Of a stretch of 8,461 nucleotides of DNA, positions 6,553-8,461 are shown one piece after another. The position numbers were made by a program, and so were the translations under genes. Positions within the stretch are counted from its first letter, which is position 1. Each line of letters begins with the position of its first letter. Source of the stretch: Planctomycetota bacterium (GTDB lineage: Bacteria > Planctomycetota > UBA1135 > UBA2386). The notes below the pieces were generated by a model, which saw nothing but the letters and a program-made list of their open reading frames with translations, was not told where the DNA came from and did no database searches. The stretch lies in assembly GCA_003235605.1 (NCBI GenBank), contig QJVU01000719.1, positions 1 to 8,461 on the forward strand. Direction: 5' to 3'.

Positions 6553-7413
6553 TCACGATCGACACACCGCGAGCACGTCTGCGGCAAAGCGTGCAACGGC
6601 CGCCGCGATCTGGTCCCGCCAGTCCGGGTCCTCGGGGGCAAAGACCTCCAGAACCCCGCGGCTCTGGGACACCAGGCCGCCGAGGCCCTGGTCGTCGAAC
6701 GCGGCGCGGACATCCTGGATTCGGGCTCCCTGGGCCCCGACCCCCGGCAGCAGCAGCCAAGACCGCGGCATCAGCTGCCGGAAACCAGCGATTTCGTCGG
6801 TCTGGGTGGCTCCCACCACTGCCCCTACGGGGCTGTAGCGGGATCCAGGCCCGGTTCCCCGGCCCAATCCGGGTGCTGCCTCCTCGCTCCATCGTTGCAC
6901 AGCCCGCGCTACCTGGCGGGCCACCAGGCCCTGGAACTCCTCTGCAGACGGGTTGCTGGTCCGGACCAGGATGAACAAGCCGGTGCCCTGCTCCCGCGCG
7001 GCACGCAGGAACGGGGCCAGGGACTCTTCGCCCAGGTAGGGGTTGAGGGTCACGGCATCCACAAGACCTAGATGTCCGTCGGCGTAGGCCTCCGCGGTGC
7101 TGCCGATGTCACCCCGCTTGATATCCCCGATCACCAACAAGCCTTGCTCCCTTGCCAGCCTGCAGGTGGCCTCGTAGGCACCAAAGCCGGCTGCCCGGTA
7201 GCGCTCGAAGAAGGCGATGTTGGGCTTGACCAGCGGGACGTGAGGGGCCAGGAGGGGTAGCACCTCCCGGTAGAAGGCGACGATCCGCTCGGCTGGCGGT
7301 GCTCCGGGAAGGACCTCCGACGGCAGGGCTTCCAGCCGCGGGTCCAGGCCCACCACTGCTGGCGCGGCCCCCTGGCGAAGGCGCATCGTCAAGGTCTCCG
7401 AGAAGCTGGCCAT
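6553..7413 (-). CDS. pyrF: Orotidine 5'-phosphate decarboxylase, type 2
   Basis: A 286-residue TIM-barrel enzyme that converts OMP to UMP, the last step of de novo pyrimidine synthesis in the cytosol. It belongs to the longer type 2 group. Diagnostic segments are VGLDPRLEALP (21-31), LVKPNIAFFE (61-70, substrate-binding Lys63) and the catalytic D-x-K-x-x-D array in GDIKRGDIGSTAEAYA (96-111; Asp97, Lys99, Asp102). TLNPYLGEESL (122-132), GAVVGATQ (197-204) and LLPGVGAQG (221-229, phosphate-binding) follow, with Arg252 in the last barrel loop. The protein is full length. The ATG at 7413 has no convincing Shine-Dalgarno site. It is the first gene of the minus-strand run and ends flush with the bshC start, so the bacillithiol genes may share its promoter. 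UMP feeds UDP-sugar pools, including the UDP-GlcNAc used by BshA, but that is only a suggestive link. Confidence 0.95.
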   Translation of the reverse strand: MASFSETLTMRLRQGAAPAVVGLDPRLEALPSEVLPGAPPAERIVAFYREVLPLLAPHVPLVKPNIAFFERYRAAGFGAYEATCRLAREQGLLVIGDIKRGDIGSTAEAYADGHLGLVDAVTLNPYLGEESLAPFLRAAREQGTGLFILVRTSNPSAEEFQGLVARQVARAVQRWSEEAAPGLGRGTGPGSRYSPVGAVVGATQTDEIAGFRQLMPRSWLLLPGVGAQGARIQDVRAAFDDQGLGGLVSQSRGVLEVFAPEDPDWRDQIAAAVARFAADVLAVCRS

Positions 7414-7555
7414 GCGAAGGAGAGCCTAATCCCTCGGGCCTGATTTTCTCGCAGATCACGGACCCGGGAGATGTGTGTTGCAGGCGGCCGCCCAAGGCTG
7501 TTTCCTTTGGCGCTCTCCGGCCCCGCCCGAGACCCCTCCTGATCCCCGGATTGCC
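7414..7555. promoter_or_regulatory. Divergent intergenic region between pyrF and pntA
   Basis: This 142-bp spacer separates two divergent gene starts and should hold the promoters of both the pyrF-bsh run and pntA. No sigma-70 -35/-10 pair stands out. TTGCAG followed by TTTCCT after 17 bases (about 7479-7507) is a weak plus-strand candidate. A short imperfect hairpin CCAAGG/CCTTTGG lies near 7492-7509. I see no riboswitch or pyrimidine attenuator with a T-tract. Confidence 0.4.
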
Positions 7556-8461
7556 ATGGTCCTAGCCTTTGTCCCCAAGGAAGCGAACGGTGAGACCCGC
7601 GTCGCCTGTACACCCGGGGCGGTCAAGGAACTGGTCAAGTGGGGACTCGAGGTGCAGGTGGAGAAGGATGCAGGTGCCGCCGCGGGCTTCGTCGACGAGG
7701 AGTACGCGGAGGCCGGCGCCACGATCGTCCCCGCCAGTGCCACCGCCCGCGCCGCGGCCGACCTGGTCCTTGGCGTACGGCCTCCAACCCCGGAAACGGC
7801 GGCCGAACTCAAGAACGGCGCGACCCTCATCTGCGGCCTGCAACCCATGTTGAACCTGCCCCTGGTGAAGGCTCTTGCCCAGGGCGGCGTGACCACCTTC
7901 GCCATGGACCTGGTGCCCCGCATCACGCGCGCCCAGAAGATGGACGTCCTCAGCAGCCAGGCCAACATCGCCGGCTACCAGGCGGTGCTGCTGGCCGCCG
8001 CCGCGCTGCCCAAGATGTTTCCCTTGATGATGACCGCGGCTGGCACCCTCACGCCGGCGAAGGTGCTGGTGCTGGGTGCCGGAGTTGCCGGCCTCCAGGC
8101 GATCGCCACCGCCAAGCGTCTCGGCGCGGTGGTAGAGGCCAACGACATCCGACCGGAAGTCAAGGAACAGGTGGAGAGCCTGGGTGCCAAGTTCGTGGAC
8201 ACCGGCACCCCTCCGAAAGTCGAGAGCGCCAGCGTCTATGCCAAGGAGACCTCCCAGGAGTACCAGCAGAGACAGCGGGCCATACTCACCGAGCACCTCA
8301 AGACGACGAACGTCGTGATCAGCACGGCGCTGATCCCTGGGAAGAAGGCGCCGGTGCTGATGACCAAGGAGATGGTTGCTGCCATGCACCCTGGCTCGGT
8401 GATCGTGGACATGGCCGTGGAGATGGGCGGCAACGTGGAAGGCAGCGAGCTTGGCAAGACC
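7556..8461 (+). CDS. pntA: NAD(P) transhydrogenase alpha subunit, N-terminal part (runs off right edge)
   Basis: The first 302 codons are in the window and remain open to the last base. The proton-translocating transhydrogenase transfers hydride between NADH and NADP+ at the cytoplasmic membrane; this part is the soluble NAD(H)-binding domain I. Matching segments are VPKEANGETRVACTP (6-20), RITRAQKMDVLSSQANIAGY (122-141, family loop near the hydride-transfer site) and MFPLMMTAAGT (154-164). The Rossmann motif is VLVLGAGVAGLQAIATAKRL (170-189), followed by NDIRPEVKEQVESLGAKF (196-213) with the Asp that binds adenosine ribose. STALIPG (256-262) and GSVIVDMAVEMGGN (280-293) complete the pattern. 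Alanine dehydrogenase shares the fold, but the RAQKMDVLSSQ loop and the KEQVESLGA segment favour transhydrogenase. The start is ATG with no clear ribosome site. Whether the gene encodes a short, domain-I-only subunit or the long form with membrane helices lies outside the window. Confidence 0.94.
   Translation, partial: MVLAFVPKEANGETRVACTPGAVKELVKWGLEVQVEKDAGAAAGFVDEEYAEAGATIVPASATARAAADLVLGVRPPTPETAAELKNGATLICGLQPMLNLPLVKALAQGGVTTFAMDLVPRITRAQKMDVLSSQANIAGYQAVLLAAAALPKMFPLMMTAAGTLTPAKVLVLGAGVAGLQAIATAKRLGAVVEANDIRPEVKEQVESLGAKFVDTGTPPKVESASVYAKETSQEYQQRQRAILTEHLKTTNVVISTALIPGKKAPVLMTKEMVAAMHPGSVIVDMAVEMGGNVEGSELGKT

Noticed and set aside
5117..6838. Long plus-strand open frame of 573 codons opposite bshC and pyrF
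   Set aside because: It is antisense to two clearly recognised genes, has no recognisable domain and low-complexity composition, as expected for a shadow frame in GC-rich DNA.
7533..7540. Perfect AGGAGGGG on the minus strand upstream of pyrF, possibly a leader peptide ribosome site
   Set aside because: No start codon at suitable spacing opens a plausible short frame, and the site is about 120 bases from the pyrF start.
7562..8389. Minus-strand open frame of 275 codons opposite pntA
   Set aside because: pntA on the plus strand has full family motifs in this span; the opposite frame is Gly/His-rich and matches nothing.

Overview
The window is a compact, GC-rich bacterial chromosome segment. 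It is dominated by one minus-strand run of seven genes: pyrF, bshC, bshB1, parA, a degenerate histidine-kinase-like gene, bshA and a cysteine desulfurase. The start of dnaA follows in the same direction and is cut by the left edge. One gene, the NAD(P) transhydrogenase alpha subunit pntA, is divergent on the plus strand and runs off the right edge. No rRNA, tRNA, CRISPR array or mobile element was seen.

Layout from right to left: pntA (plus, partial) and pyrF (minus) diverge from a 142-bp spacer. PyrF is a type 2 orotidine-phosphate decarboxylase, and its stop touches or overlaps the start of bshC. bshC (cysteine-adding enzyme) and bshB1 (deacetylase) follow. Next come a Soj/ParA-type ATPase with a strong Shine-Dalgarno site and a 200-residue protein that looks like a histidine kinase core without its catalytic residues. 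bshA (glycosyltransferase) comes next, overlapping by four bases (GTGA) with a class-V PLP cysteine desulfurase. A 278-bp gap with an inverted repeat separates this from the first 55 codons of dnaA.

Functionally, BshA, BshB1 and BshC together form the whole known bacillithiol pathway: UDP-GlcNAc plus L-malate gives GlcNAc-malate, deacetylation gives GlcN-malate, and cysteine addition gives bacillithiol. The tight coupling of bshA to a cysteine desulfurase suggests a link between thiol synthesis and sulfur mobilisation. The transhydrogenase could supply NADPH for keeping the thiol reduced, but that is only an inference from adjacency. ParA and DnaA suggest an origin-proximal location, although no DnaA-box cluster is visible.

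The GC content, the scarcity of Shine-Dalgarno sites and the bacillithiol genes suggest a high-GC non-Firmicute bacterium. Lineages such as Acidobacteriota, Gemmatimonadota or Planctomycetota are possible, but the sequence alone does not settle this. I see no clearly new molecular system. The most unusual points are the gene partnership itself and the degenerate kinase-like protein inside it.
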